Below, piece after piece: positions 1 to 8,369 of a stretch of DNA of 64,000 nt; position 1 is the first letter of the stretch; the number at the start of each line of letters is the position of its first letter. A program made the translations under genes and the position numbers. The DNA lies in NCBI GenBank assembly GCA_031423015.1, contig JANPER010000232.1:15237-79236 (forward strand). Reading direction: 5' to 3'. The notes below the pieces were generated by a model. The model had not been told where the DNA came from and ran no database searches. It was given only the letters and a program-made list of their open reading frames with translations. The stretch is from DATGPD01 sp031423015. Lineage in GTDB: Bacteria; Planctomycetota; UBA1135; UBA2386.

Positions 1-120
1 GGTGTCTGCGGCATCGAGCAGCCCGAACGCCGCGCGGTGCTCGATCGCGACAGCGCCATCCGTCAGTCCCCCTGTCGGCCGGCAGTCGCGATGGAAGTCG
101 CGCGTGCCAAACCGTACCAT
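1..120 (-). CDS. Possible partial gene, unknown function
   Basis: A minus-strand frame opens at an ATG (118-120) and stays open for 40 codons to the window edge. It begins MVRFGTRDFHRDC and continues with residues such as IEHRAAFGLLDAADT, with codon third positions rich in G and C like the neighbours. No family is recognisable from so short a piece. It would be divergent from the methyltransferase at 162 with only about 40 bases between them. The competing reading is a plus-strand gene ending at 160-162 in TGATG overlap with that methyltransferase. The sequence does not settle which is right. Confidence 0.3.
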   Translation of the reverse strand, partial: MVRFGTRDFHRDCRPTGGLTDGAVAIEHRAAFGLLDAADT

Positions 121-161
121 CTTCACTGCCGCGCGGGCCGTGGCGTCCCCGGAGTTCCCTG

Positions 162-1010
162 ATGTTCACATGGCTGCGATCCAGAACCGCTATCGAGGAA
201 GCGATGGCTCGGTTGACCCCGATGCGAAGAGCGGTCGAGCACTACTTGTCGGGATTAGAGTCTTTCTGCGGTTACTGCGCTGCCTGCAACGCGATCGTCC
301 GCATGAGCGTGCCCAGGGTCCAGGACGGCGCGTGGTCCGACCTGCGCGAGAGCTTCATCTGTCCGCGCTGCGAACTCAACGGACGGGCTCGCATGGCGTG
401 GACCGCGCTGCGCGGCGCGCTCGCCCAGAAAGGTGGACGGCCGCGCGCCCTGATGTTCGAGCGGGTCACGTCTCTGTTCCGCAGGGTCGCGGCCGAGTTT
501 GCTTGGGTCGAGGGCAGCGAGTATGTGGCCGATGATGTGACGCCCGGCGATTACCGCCGGATCGGCAGCATCGACGTTCGGCATGAGAACATGCTGGCTC
601 TCTCATGTGCGAACGACTCTTTGGACGTGATCTTCCACGGTGATGTCCTCGAGCACGTACCGGACGATCGGGCTGCGCTCGCCGAGTGCCACCGCGCGTT
701 GCGCCCGGGGGGCGTCATGTTGTTCACTTGTCCGTTCTTTGCGCTCGAACAGAGCATTCGCCGCGCGAGAATGATCGACGGGCGAATCGTGCACGCTCTC
801 GAACCGGCGTTCCACGGCAACCCGTTGTCGCCTGGAGGGAGCCTGGTCTACACCCACCACGGTTGGCCTTTGCTGGATGACATAGCCGCCGCCGGCTTCG
901 CCACGGTCGAGACCGGGCTGATGTATGAACCGTTCCAGGGCATCGTCAGCAACAACAACCCCTACCCGGAGGGCCACATGTGGCCGGTCCTGTTCCGGGC
1001 CATCAAGTAG
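162..1010 (+). CDS. Class I SAM-dependent methyltransferase with N-terminal zinc-finger-like cysteines
   Basis: A 282-residue protein of the Methyltransf_11 type. The N-terminal part has a cysteine cluster at C36, C39 and C42 plus C67 and C70 (FCGYCAAC and FICPRC). This recalls the zinc-ribbon found in some glycan-modifying methyltransferases. The catalytic half contains the acidic strand-4 region SLDVIFHGDVLEHVPDD followed by ALRPGGVMLFTCPFF, typical of SAM-dependent enzymes. The start is ATG 162, with ggag about eight bases upstream. It lies beside a PhyH dioxygenase and the Wzm/Wzt exporter, so methylation of a surface sugar or its precursor is the likely job. The actual acceptor cannot be told from sequence. 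Confidence 0.8.
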   Translation: MFTWLRSRTAIEEAMARLTPMRRAVEHYLSGLESFCGYCAACNAIVRMSVPRVQDGAWSDLRESFICPRCELNGRARMAWTALRGALAQKGGRPRALMFERVTSLFRRVAAEFAWVEGSEYVADDVTPGDYRRIGSIDVRHENMLALSCANDSLDVIFHGDVLEHVPDDRAALAECHRALRPGGVMLFTCPFFALEQSIRRARMIDGRIVHALEPAFHGNPLSPGGSLVYTHHGWPLLDDIAAAGFATVETGLMYEPFQGIVSNNNPYPEGHMWPVLFRAIK

Positions 1011-1043
1011 CGGACAGCGTTGGGCACTCACCCACAATCCGAC

Positions 1044-1970
1044 TCACATGAACGCCACTTCACCCGCGCTGGCAACCGCACGGCGCTCGACCTGACGAAA
1101 GCCGTAGCGCGGCGGCGGTGGTTGATCGCCGGTGTGTGTGAAGAACGCATCGTGCTGATGCACTTGCAGCGCCTTCGGCGCACAGTGAAAGACGATGCTC
1201 CACCGCGGTGCCGAAGTGTCGCGCGCCGGCAGACCACCGTGCGGCGTCTCGGCGTGCCAGATCACGACGTCACCTGCCCGTACTTCGGGCACGACGAGCT
1301 CGCCCCAAACCGGCGCGTTGCGTATCACTTCACCGTTGTAAAGGTCGAGCGCCAGGGCCAGCAGCTCCGTGCGGCTGGCTTGCGGACTCCGCTTGCAGGC
1401 CATCTGCCAGAACGGGCCAGGCGCCAAGGGTGCGCGATGACCACCGCGATAATAGAAGAGCGGGCCTGCGTCTGGACTGACGTCGCGCAGAGCGGTCCAC
1501 ACGCCGCAAAAGTGCGCCCCCGGCCAAGTGACAAAGTGCGGCGTATCGCGGTGCACAGGCTGCTGCGTGCCATACTTGAAGGTGAGCGACGTGTAGATGC
1601 CGACCTCGGATCCGAGCAGATAGTCGAGTAGCTGCAACACCTGGCCGTTGAGACCGATTGCCAGTGCCGCCTTGGAATACTGATGGAAGTTCACTAGGCG
1701 CTTCTCTCGCCCCAGCACGTCGAGATTCTGACGCACGTAGGCAGCATGTTCTGCGACATACTGCTGGTAGTCGGCGATCACCTGTTCACAGAGAGCCCGA
1801 GCCTGAACACCACGGAGAATCGCGATTCCATCGCGAATCAGATCCGCGGCGGCGGTGCGCAGGGGCAATGCAAGGCCCGATGCGTCGATACGCGCGGCGG
1901 CATCAATCGCGTCCCACAACACGGGCGGCGGCGCCGCGCCCACACGAAGCTTGCTTGGTTCAGATTCCAT
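1044..1970 (-). CDS. Phytanoyl-CoA dioxygenase (PhyH) family Fe(II)/2-oxoglutarate oxygenase
   Basis: A 308-residue protein counted from ATG 1970 (MESEPSKL). A longer frame would need a TTG at 1997, which I rejected. The facial-triad residues appear as H140-x-D142 in VHRDTPH and a distal His in HAETPHGG (about H244), with a downstream Arg near 256 suited to binding 2-oxoglutarate. These are the hallmarks of PhyH-like double-stranded beta-helix oxygenases that hydroxylate small molecules or lipids. It is convergent with the methyltransferase and divergent from wzm, at the edge of the polysaccharide cluster. A tailoring role there is inference; the substrate is unknown. Confidence 0.8.
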   Translation of the reverse strand: MESEPSKLRVGAAPPPVLWDAIDAAARIDASGLALPLRTAAADLIRDGIAILRGVQARALCEQVIADYQQYVAEHAAYVRQNLDVLGREKRLVNFHQYSKAALAIGLNGQVLQLLDYLLGSEVGIYTSLTFKYGTQQPVHRDTPHFVTWPGAHFCGVWTALRDVSPDAGPLFYYRGGHRAPLAPGPFWQMACKRSPQASRTELLALALDLYNGEVIRNAPVWGELVVPEVRAGDVVIWHAETPHGGLPARDTSAPRWSIVFHCAPKALQVHQHDAFFTHTGDQPPPPRYGFRQVERRAVASAGEVAFM

Positions 1971-2060
1971 CGGGCACCAGAAAGGCCACCGCGGCAACAG
2001 ATACTACGCAGGCAGTTTGACGGCGACCCACCGCAAAAGCAATCTGCATCCCGCGCTGCC

Positions 2061-2089
2061 TTGAGTGGGTCTGGCGCGAGAGCTAGACT
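2061..2089 (+). promoter_or_regulatory. Candidate sigma70-type promoter for wzm-wzt
   Basis: TTGAGT at 2061-2066 and TAGACT at 2084-2089 are separated by 17 bases, close to the housekeeping consensus. A transcript starting just downstream would have a leader of about 50 bases before the wzm start at 2144. The assignment rests on motif spacing alone. Confidence 0.45.
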
Positions 2090-2143
2090 CGCCGTGTGAG
2101 CTGGTTCGGCAGTGGCCTTCGGCTGCGGCTCCGGTAGTGGTTC

Positions 2144-3055
2144 ATGCGCAACAAGCTCGATCCGACGCCGACCTTTGCAGGCTCCGTCGGCTACCTCATG
2201 ACCCCGACCACCGCCCCCCTGCCCGCGAAACACCATCTCGGTCTCGCCGCACTCCTTGAGGCGGCCGCAGCGCCGGTACTGACGTGCGTGCGGCATCGGC
2301 ATCTCATCCGCCGCGTCGTTCGCCGAGAGATCGAGCAGCGGTACCGCGGCTCGTTTCTCGGCGTGCTGTGGACGCTGATCACGCCGCTGTTGATGCTGGC
2401 GGTGTATACGTTCGTGTTCTCGCAGGTGTTCCACTCGGGGTGGAGCGGCGAGGCGACCAGGGCGCCATTCGCACTGATTCTGTTCGCGGGGCTGATCGTG
2501 TTCGGGATCCTTGCGGAGCCGTTGAACCGCGCCCCCGCCCTGATGCTCGAGAACGTCAGCTACATCAAGAAGGTGGTGTTCCCGCTCGACATCCTCGCGT
2601 GGGTGGCGCTGGCGTCGAACCTGTTCCACGCGGCAGTCAGTCTCGCCATCTGGCTGGTCATCCACCTGCTGTTCGTGGGCGTGCCGCCGTGGACCGCGAT
2701 CCTGTTGCCCCTCGTGCTGCTGCCGTTGTGCCTGTTCACGCTCGGCGCCACTTGGCTGCTCGCATCCTTGGGCGTGTTCCTGCGCGACCTGCGCCAGGTC
2801 GTGCCGGTATTGACGACGATGCTGATGTTCCTCAGCCCCATCTTCTTCCCGCGCACGGCCGCCGGTCGCTACGAGGTGCTGATGACATTGAACCCGCTGG
2901 CAGGGATCCTCGACCTCGCCCGGGACGTGCTGGTGTTCGGTCGGCTACCCGACTGGCGCCTCTGGTCTATCCTGCTCTTGGCTTCTTGGCTGACCTTCAC
3001 GCTGGGGCACGTCGCCTTTCAGCGCCTGCGCCGGGGATTTGCCGATGTTGTCTGA
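2144..3055 (+). CDS. wzm: ABC-2 type polysaccharide export permease (Wzm-like)
   Basis: A 303-residue inner-membrane permease with about six hydrophobic segments. The family signature RREIEQRYRGSFLGVLW sits just before the first membrane helix, as in Wzm/KpsM/TagG exporters. With Wzt it would move a lipid-linked O-antigen-like or capsular polysaccharide across the inner membrane. A shorter start at ATG 2198-2200 is possible, because the first 20 residues look unconserved. The 3' end overlaps the wzt start by 11 bases, which implies coupled translation. Confidence 0.9.
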   Translation: MRNKLDPTPTFAGSVGYLMTPTTAPLPAKHHLGLAALLEAAAAPVLTCVRHRHLIRRVVRREIEQRYRGSFLGVLWTLITPLLMLAVYTFVFSQVFHSGWSGEATRAPFALILFAGLIVFGILAEPLNRAPALMLENVSYIKKVVFPLDILAWVALASNLFHAAVSLAIWLVIHLLFVGVPPWTAILLPLVLLPLCLFTLGATWLLASLGVFLRDLRQVVPVLTTMLMFLSPIFFPRTAAGRYEVLMTLNPLAGILDLARDVLVFGRLPDWRLWSILLLASWLTFTLGHVAFQRLRRGFADVV

Positions 3056-4412
3056 CATCGCAATCCACGCCGTCGGCCTCGGCAAGGCGTATCAGATCTA
3101 CAAGCGACCCGAGGACCGCCTCAAGCAGATGCTGCTCGGCCGCTGGCGCCGGTACTACGAGGAGTACTGGGCGCTCACCAACCTGAACCTCGACGTCCAT
3201 CGGGGCGAGACCATCGGCATCATCGGCCGCAACGGCTCCGGCAAGTCAACGCTGTTACAGCTGGTGTGCGGCACGCTGTTGCCCACCATCGGCACAGTAG
3301 TAACCCACGGCCGCATCGCCCCGCTGCTCGAACTGGGGTCGGGGTTCAACATGGAATTCACCGGGCGCGAGAACGTGTTCCTGTCGGCCTCGGTGCTCGG
3401 CCTCACCGAGCAACAGATCCACCAGCGATTCGACGCAATCGCCGAGTTCGCCGGCATCGGTGACTTCATCGAGCAACCGGTCAAGGTCTATTCGAGCGGC
3501 ATGTACGCGCGCCTCGCATTTGCGGTGGCGGCGCATGTCGATGCCGATGTGCTCATCGTCGATGAAATCCTCTCGGTAGGTGACGCCGCGTTCAATCAGA
3601 AGTGCATGCGCTTCATCCGGCGCTTCAAGGAGAAAGGCACGCTGTTCTTCGTGTCCCACGACACGTCTGCGGTGCGCAACCTCTGCGACCGGGCCGTGTG
3701 GCTCGACCGCGGCTCAGTGCGCACGATCGGACCAGCGGATCAGGTATGCGACGACTACGTGGCATCGATGCACGAGGACACCGACGACCGCGGTGGCTTC
3801 AAGATCGGCGGTAGCCGCCGGCAGAAGGACGAACCCGCACCGATCGTCAAGGATGTGCGCCTCGAGCAGCTCGCCGAACTCGGCTATCGCAATGAGCTAC
3901 AGGTTTTCGCCTTTGATCCGGATTCGCGCTGGTTTGGCCAACGCGGAGCGACCATCGACCGCGTAGCGCTGCTGTCACCCGACGATCCGGGACACGAATT
4001 GCAGGGCAACGAGATCCACGGCGGCGCCGAGGTTGTTCTTGTGGTGGAAGGCATCGCGCACGAGGCCCTCGACCGACCGATCATGGGCTTCTGCGTCAAG
4101 GATCGCTTGGGGCAGGAGCTGTTCGGCGACAACACGTTCTTGACCTATCGCGACCGACCGGTGCCGCTAGCGGCCAACAGTCCGTTCGCGGCGCGCTTCC
4201 GTTTCGTGCTGCCCTATCTGCCGACCGGCAACTACGCCGTCTGCGCCGCGGTAGCGAACGGCAGCCAACAGGAGCACGTACAGCACCACTGGATCGACGA
4301 CGCGCTCATCTTCCAAGTCGAGACCAGCCACGTGGTGCGCGGCCTGGTCGGACTGCCGATGCTCGACATCGTCATCGACACGCGCGCGGGAGCCAAGGCC
4401 ACGACCGAGTGA
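3045..4412 (+). CDS. wzt: ABC transporter ATPase with C-terminal carbohydrate-binding domain (Wzt-like)
   Basis: 455 residues from ATG 3045; a TTG six bases upstream is less likely. The nucleotide-binding domain has Walker A GRNGSGKST (about 61-69), signature YSSGMYARLAFAVA, Walker B DVLIVDEILSVGD and a switch His in FFVSHD. Residues from about 265 to the end form a beta-rich Wzt_C-type domain. In the E. coli O8/O9a systems this domain recognises the modified non-reducing end of the glycan before export. Its presence suggests that this glycan also carries a terminal modification. The methyltransferase at 162 is a candidate source, by inference. Confidence 0.92.
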   Translation: MLSDIAIHAVGLGKAYQIYKRPEDRLKQMLLGRWRRYYEEYWALTNLNLDVHRGETIGIIGRNGSGKSTLLQLVCGTLLPTIGTVVTHGRIAPLLELGSGFNMEFTGRENVFLSASVLGLTEQQIHQRFDAIAEFAGIGDFIEQPVKVYSSGMYARLAFAVAAHVDADVLIVDEILSVGDAAFNQKCMRFIRRFKEKGTLFFVSHDTSAVRNLCDRAVWLDRGSVRTIGPADQVCDDYVASMHEDTDDRGGFKIGGSRRQKDEPAPIVKDVRLEQLAELGYRNELQVFAFDPDSRWFGQRGATIDRVALLSPDDPGHELQGNEIHGGAEVVLVVEGIAHEALDRPIMGFCVKDRLGQELFGDNTFLTYRDRPVPLAANSPFAARFRFVLPYLPTGNYAVCAAVANGSQQEHVQHHWIDDALIFQVETSHVVRGLVGLPMLDIVIDTRAGAKATTE

Positions 4413-4529
4413 GTCTGCCGGACGGCTTGTCGCGCGCAGCATCGACCAGCCTCGCCTGCTGCAAAGCCGCGAAGGCGTCCCGACAAAAGGCTTGCCGTTG
4501 CTCGCGCTGCGCCGGCCACAAACGCCGCA

Positions 4530-5972
4530 CTACTTGCGATCGTTAGCGCGCAGGATGAGCAGGATGTCGACCTGGTCGTCGGACCGACGCGCCCCGCGAG
4601 CGCGCGGCTCGGTGCGGTAGCCACCGTCGCGGCCAGCCGGCGCAGCGGGCGAACCTGGGGCGGAGCCGGCCGCGGGGCCAGGGGTCGACGGGCCGGCGGG
4701 CGCGACGGTTGGGTCGCCCCCGCGTCCCCCTGCCTTCGCCGCGGCCGCGCGCGTCGGAGCCGGCGGTTTGACTTCCGGTTTGGCTTCCGACTTGACTTCC
4801 GGCTGTTCGCGCACCGCCAACAGCGCCAGCCGACCTGCCTCAGCCGGCTGCACCCGCTCGAACCCGACTTCGCCGCGATCCGCCTGCACGCGCGCGTGCA
4901 GCGTCGTCGCGAACGCGCGCAGCTCGGCGAGCGACCCCGACACGCGATAGACGCGATCGTTTGGTCGAATTTGCAAAGTGCGCGTCGCGTCAGCCGGGCG
5001 CGCCGACAAGTCATCCTTGGCCTTCTCGCTCGGCTCGGACTTCGGCTCTTGCATCGGTGCGTCGAGAGCACGGGCGACGCGCACCTGACGCAGATCGACG
5101 CGCGCCTCACCCTTGGCCTCGGCCTCGGTCTCGGTCGCCGCGCCGAGCAGAGCCAAGATTTCGGCCGCATTGATCGGCGCCGCGGCGGCGCGCGCATCGA
5201 GCTCGCTGAACAGCTTGGCACTCGGCAGCGCGGCCACGTCGGCCACGAGCGCGATTTCACCGAGCGCCAGCCGATCGAGCCCTAACGCAAAGGCGGACTC
5301 GTCGGCGGGAGCCACGACGCCGGTTAGCTGTTCGATCCCCGACACCACGTGAGGGGCCACTATGCCGGTTGCGGGCGGACGCTGCTCGCCGTCCTTGTCG
5401 GCGACCGCGATCGGCACCGCCTTGCGCAGGGCGACTTCGCCTTCCTTGCCCTCGCCCACCGATTGTGATCGTGCTTCGACCGCATCCTCGAAGCGCCGCA
5501 CGCCTTCGAGTTGATCGCGCGCGACAGCGCCCAGCTCGGGGCGCTTCTTGTCTTGCAGGGCGCGATTCTTCTGTGCGTCGTCTTGCTTGGCACCGCCGAG
5601 CTGCTCGCCAGGTGCGCGCGCGACATCCGAGCGGGCGGGCTCGGCCGGCGGGATCGTGCGCACGACCACGAACACCAAGACCAGCGCCGCCGCCGCCACC
5701 GCACTCGCCAGATACGGCCGCCACGCGCGCGGCGGCCGCGACGCCTTGGGCTTCAGCTGCGCAATCACGGCTTCGGCCAAGCTGCCGCCCATGTCGCCTG
5801 GTGCGAGCGCGCTGCGCACCAACTGCACGCTGCGGCGATACGCGTCGGCGCTGCGCTGCAACTCCGGATCGCGCGCCATTTCACCTTCGAGCGCGGCGCG
5901 TTCGCTCGGCTTCAAGCGGCCATCCACCCAGTCGGCAAAGCGCTCGTCGAGGCGTCCGTACGGCGAACTCAT
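4530..5972 (-). CDS. Membrane-anchored anti-sigma factor (putative)
   Basis: A 480-residue protein starting at ATG 5972. Its ATG overlaps the TGA of the upstream ECF sigma gene (ATGA), the usual arrangement for a sigma/anti-sigma pair. The N-terminal 80 residues form a small helical domain (RFADWVDGRLKPSERAAL) like anti-sigma domains, but without the HxxxCxxC zinc motif. One membrane helix follows at about 85-106 (YLASAVAAAALVLVFVVV). The remainder is a long Ala/Glu/Lys/Pro-rich stretch ending in an Ala/Gly/Pro-rich tail, expected outside the cytoplasm. It probably sequesters the sigma factor until an envelope signal releases it. The signal and the function of the outer part are unknown. Confidence 0.7.
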   Translation of the reverse strand: MSSPYGRLDERFADWVDGRLKPSERAALEGEMARDPELQRSADAYRRSVQLVRSALAPGDMGGSLAEAVIAQLKPKASRPPRAWRPYLASAVAAAALVLVFVVVRTIPPAEPARSDVARAPGEQLGGAKQDDAQKNRALQDKKRPELGAVARDQLEGVRRFEDAVEARSQSVGEGKEGEVALRKAVPIAVADKDGEQRPPATGIVAPHVVSGIEQLTGVVAPADESAFALGLDRLALGEIALVADVAALPSAKLFSELDARAAAAPINAAEILALLGAATETEAEAKGEARVDLRQVRVARALDAPMQEPKSEPSEKAKDDLSARPADATRTLQIRPNDRVYRVSGSLAELRAFATTLHARVQADRGEVGFERVQPAEAGRLALLAVREQPEVKSEAKPEVKPPAPTRAAAAKAGGRGGDPTVAPAGPSTPGPAAGSAPGSPAAPAGRDGGYRTEPRARGARRSDDQVDILLILRANDRK

Positions 5973-6637
5973 GGTCGGAACTCCGCGAGTTTGTCCTGCA
6001 GAATCAGCCGACCGCGGTGAATCCGCGAGCGCACTGTGCCGGGCGGGATCCCGAGGACCTCGCCGATCTCCTCGTATGACAACCCCTGCAGGTCGCGCAG
6101 CAAGACGGCGCGCTGGAACTCCTCGGGCAGCTCATGCACCGCGGCGCGCACCGCCTCGGCGATCTCCTTGTGGTGCACTCGATCGGCCGGCTGCGGTCCC
6201 CGCGCCACCGGTTCGATCCTCAAGTCGTCGGTGCCAGCGATGGGTGCGTCGATCGAGACGGTCCGTCGAGCGCGCTTGAGGGCCTTGCTCTTGCGATACT
6301 CGGTGATGCAGTAGTTGAGGGCGATGGTGTGCAGCCACGTCGAGAAGCGGGCCACCGGGTCGAAGCCCACGAGCCCACGGTAGGCGCGGATGAACACTTC
6401 CTGGCACACGTCGCGCGCGAACTCGCGGTCGCAATGGAGAACTCGCAGCACTAGACCAAACACCCTGCGTTCATGTCGTTCGAGAAGGCTCCGGAAGGCA
6501 TCGACGTCGCCGCTCTGCGCCCGCTGCACGAGCGGAGCATCGGGATCGACATCGTCGACTGGCGCCACCGGGAGCGGCGGCGAACGGAACCCGGGAGGAA
6601 CGGTTCCCGGGTCGATCTCATGCGGAGTCGGGGTCAA
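5969..6637 (-). CDS. RNA polymerase ECF sigma factor
   Basis: About 222 residues. Region 2 is clear: ARDVCQEVFIRAYRGL and FSTWLHTIALNYC. Region 4 is also clear: LPEEFQRAVLLRDLQGLSYEEIGEVLGI followed by GTVRSRIHRGR. This places it near RpoE/SigW-like group IV sigma factors. No ATG lies at a sensible place. I chose TTG 6637 (LTPTPHEID), with GAAAG just upstream; GTG 6568 is the alternative. Extending the frame to 7003 would overlap the divergent gene at 6728 and adds nonsense sequence. It is directly followed by its probable anti-sigma factor with a 4-base overlap. Confidence 0.85.
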   Translation of the reverse strand: MTPTPHEIDPGTVPPGFRSPPLPVAPVDDVDPDAPLVQRAQSGDVDAFRSLLERHERRVFGLVLRVLHCDREFARDVCQEVFIRAYRGLVGFDPVARFSTWLHTIALNYCITEYRKSKALKRARRTVSIDAPIAGTDDLRIEPVARGPQPADRVHHKEIAEAVRAAVHELPEEFQRAVLLRDLQGLSYEEIGEVLGIPPGTVRSRIHRGRLILQDKLAEFRP

Positions 6638-6727
6638 GGGTCTTTCGCGACGCGGGACGCAGGATAACGTCGACCACGCCGACGCCACACCCGCACACAA
6701 ACTTCCATTCACGTCGCAGCATGAGTC

Positions 6728-7024
6728 ATGAGTGAGAGCATCTTCCAGTTCGACTGCCCGTGCTGCGGCAAACGCATCGAGTTCGACGTGCGCTCCCGCA
6801 AGACCCGCGCGGTGAAGGTGACCGAGGGCAAGGTGAAGAAGGACTTCGATGCCTTGCTGGCCGACCAGAGCATCGAGCGCAAGCGCCTCGACGGCGCCTT
6901 TGGCCAGGCGCTGGACGCCCAGCGCAAGGAGAAGGAGGCGATGGACGACATGTTCAACACCGCCAAGAAGAAGGCCAAAGCCGACGGCGACGACCAGCCG
7001 CACCGGCCGTTCGACCTCGACTGA
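6728..7024 (+). CDS. Small zinc-ribbon-like protein, unknown function
   Basis: 98 residues. The N-terminus reads FDCPCCGKRIEFDVRS, a CxxC knuckle; a second CxxC is absent. The remaining two thirds are strongly charged, Lys/Asp/Glu-rich and likely helical (residues 30-85). The gene is divergent from the ECF sigma gene, with about 90 bases between the starts. A small cytoplasmic metal-binding or regulatory protein is possible, but no function should be assigned. Confidence 0.65.
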   Translation: MSESIFQFDCPCCGKRIEFDVRSRKTRAVKVTEGKVKKDFDALLADQSIERKRLDGAFGQALDAQRKEKEAMDDMFNTAKKKAKADGDDQPHRPFDLD

Positions 7025-7046
7025 CGGCCGCGGGCGCGCCCCTCCT

Positions 7047-8369
7047 CTACAGCTTCAGCTGCTTCTTGCCCTTGGCGTTGTAACTCGGCCGCTCCGGCCG
7101 ACTCGCCAGCTCGACGCCAAACGCATAGATGCCCCGCACCACCGTGCTCATGTGGTCGAGGTCGAGCAACCGCAACTCGTCGCTCGGCTGGTGGTAGTCC
7201 GCGTGCAGCGAGCCGGCGCTGATCGAGTGGGCGACCACGCCCTTCTGCGCGAAGGGCAGGTTGTCGCTGCCGCTGAACAGGGGACCCGCCATGGCGAACG
7301 CCACCAGCTTCACGTCGTTCTTGCTCAACACCGGCTCAGCGATGCTGGCAAAGTCAGACAGGTCATTGCCGGTGATCCACGCATGACGCGGCCCTTCCTT
7401 CGGCGGACGGCCGAGCATCTCGAGGTTCACCACGGCGGCGATGTCGGTCAGCGGCATGGTCGGGTCGGCGACGAACGCGCCGCTGCCGCGCAACCCTTTC
7501 TCCTCGGCGGAGAACCACACGAAGGCCACGTTGCGGGTGAGCTTGGGCTTCTGCGCCGCAAAGGTCTCCGCCAGCGCCAGCACCGCCGCACTGCCGGTCG
7601 CGTCGTCGTCGGCCCCGTTGTAGATCGCGTCGCCGTCGCGCGGCGCGCCGACGCCGATGTGATCGTAGTGCGCCGAGAACAGCACCCACTCCTTGGCGTC
7701 GGGCACGCGATGGGTGGCAACCACGTTGTATAGCTCGACGTCGATGTCCTCGGGCGCAGGCAGCTCGACGTCAGCGCGCAGCGCGCCCTCGGGGAGCACG
7801 CCCTTGCGCACCAACAACCACGGCGCCCCCCCGGCGCCACCGCGGCGCGATAGGCGTTCGTGCACGCCGGCGCACCCGGCCCACAGGGCCGAGTTGGCCT
7901 CGACCTCGACGACCACCGGCCGCTTGCCGCCCTGGCGCTGCAACAGGCGGTCGGCGCCTGGTTGATCGAACGCAACGCGCAGCACCTCGACGACCGGATT
8001 GGCAAACGCACTGTCCGCGCGCCATACGCGCACGTCGTCGCCTGCCACCAGGGTCTTCGTGGTGCCGTCGGCCGCACGGACCACCAGGCGCAGCTGGCCG
8101 ACGTCAACGCGCACGCCGGGCAACGTGTAGCGGAACAAGAACGCGTCGCCCGCGCCCGAGGTCAACCCGGCCGCGCGCACGCGGGTCACCAAGTAGTCGC
8201 GTGCCTGCGTCAGACCAACGCTCGGGCTGTCGCGGCCAAGCAGTTCGTCGGAGGCCAAGAACTCGAGCGTCGTGCGCAGCTCGGCCGCGCTCATCGGATC
8301 GGGCGCGAACCCCTCTTGCGCGCGCGGCGCCGCGAGGGTCAACGAGAGGACTAGCAGGAGCTTCTTCAT
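7047..8369 (-). CDS. Secreted M28-family zinc aminopeptidase
   Basis: 440 residues with an N-terminal signal peptide (MKKLLLVLSLTLAAPRAQ). The metal ligands of the M28 co-catalytic zinc site are visible in order: HYDHIG, GADDDATGSAA (bridging Asp), WFSAEEKGLRGS (catalytic Glu pair), NLEMLGR, and a late His in LHADYHQPSDE. The family removes N-terminal residues from peptides outside the cytoplasm. A PA-like inserted segment between residues 120 and 210 is likely. Its ATG overlaps the TGA of the upstream amidohydrolase gene, so the two are coupled. Confidence 0.88.
   Translation of the reverse strand: MKKLLLVLSLTLAAPRAQEGFAPDPMSAAELRTTLEFLASDELLGRDSPSVGLTQARDYLVTRVRAAGLTSGAGDAFLFRYTLPGVRVDVGQLRLVVRAADGTTKTLVAGDDVRVWRADSAFANPVVEVLRVAFDQPGADRLLQRQGGKRPVVVEVEANSALWAGCAGVHERLSRRGGAGGAPWLLVRKGVLPEGALRADVELPAPEDIDVELYNVVATHRVPDAKEWVLFSAHYDHIGVGAPRDGDAIYNGADDDATGSAAVLALAETFAAQKPKLTRNVAFVWFSAEEKGLRGSGAFVADPTMPLTDIAAVVNLEMLGRPPKEGPRHAWITGNDLSDFASIAEPVLSKNDVKLVAFAMAGPLFSGSDNLPFAQKGVVAHSISAGSLHADYHQPSDELRLLDLDHMSTVVRGIYAFGVELASRPERPSYNAKGKKQLKL

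Noticed and set aside
2..161. Plus-strand frame ending TGATG at the methyltransferase start
   Set aside because: The TGATG overlap is attractive for coupling, but the 53 residues look arbitrary; the minus-strand reading is slightly better. Left open at low confidence.
6638..7003. N-terminal extension of the ECF sigma factor to an ATG at 7003
   Set aside because: The added residues are antisense to the small zinc-ribbon gene and unlike any sigma factor.
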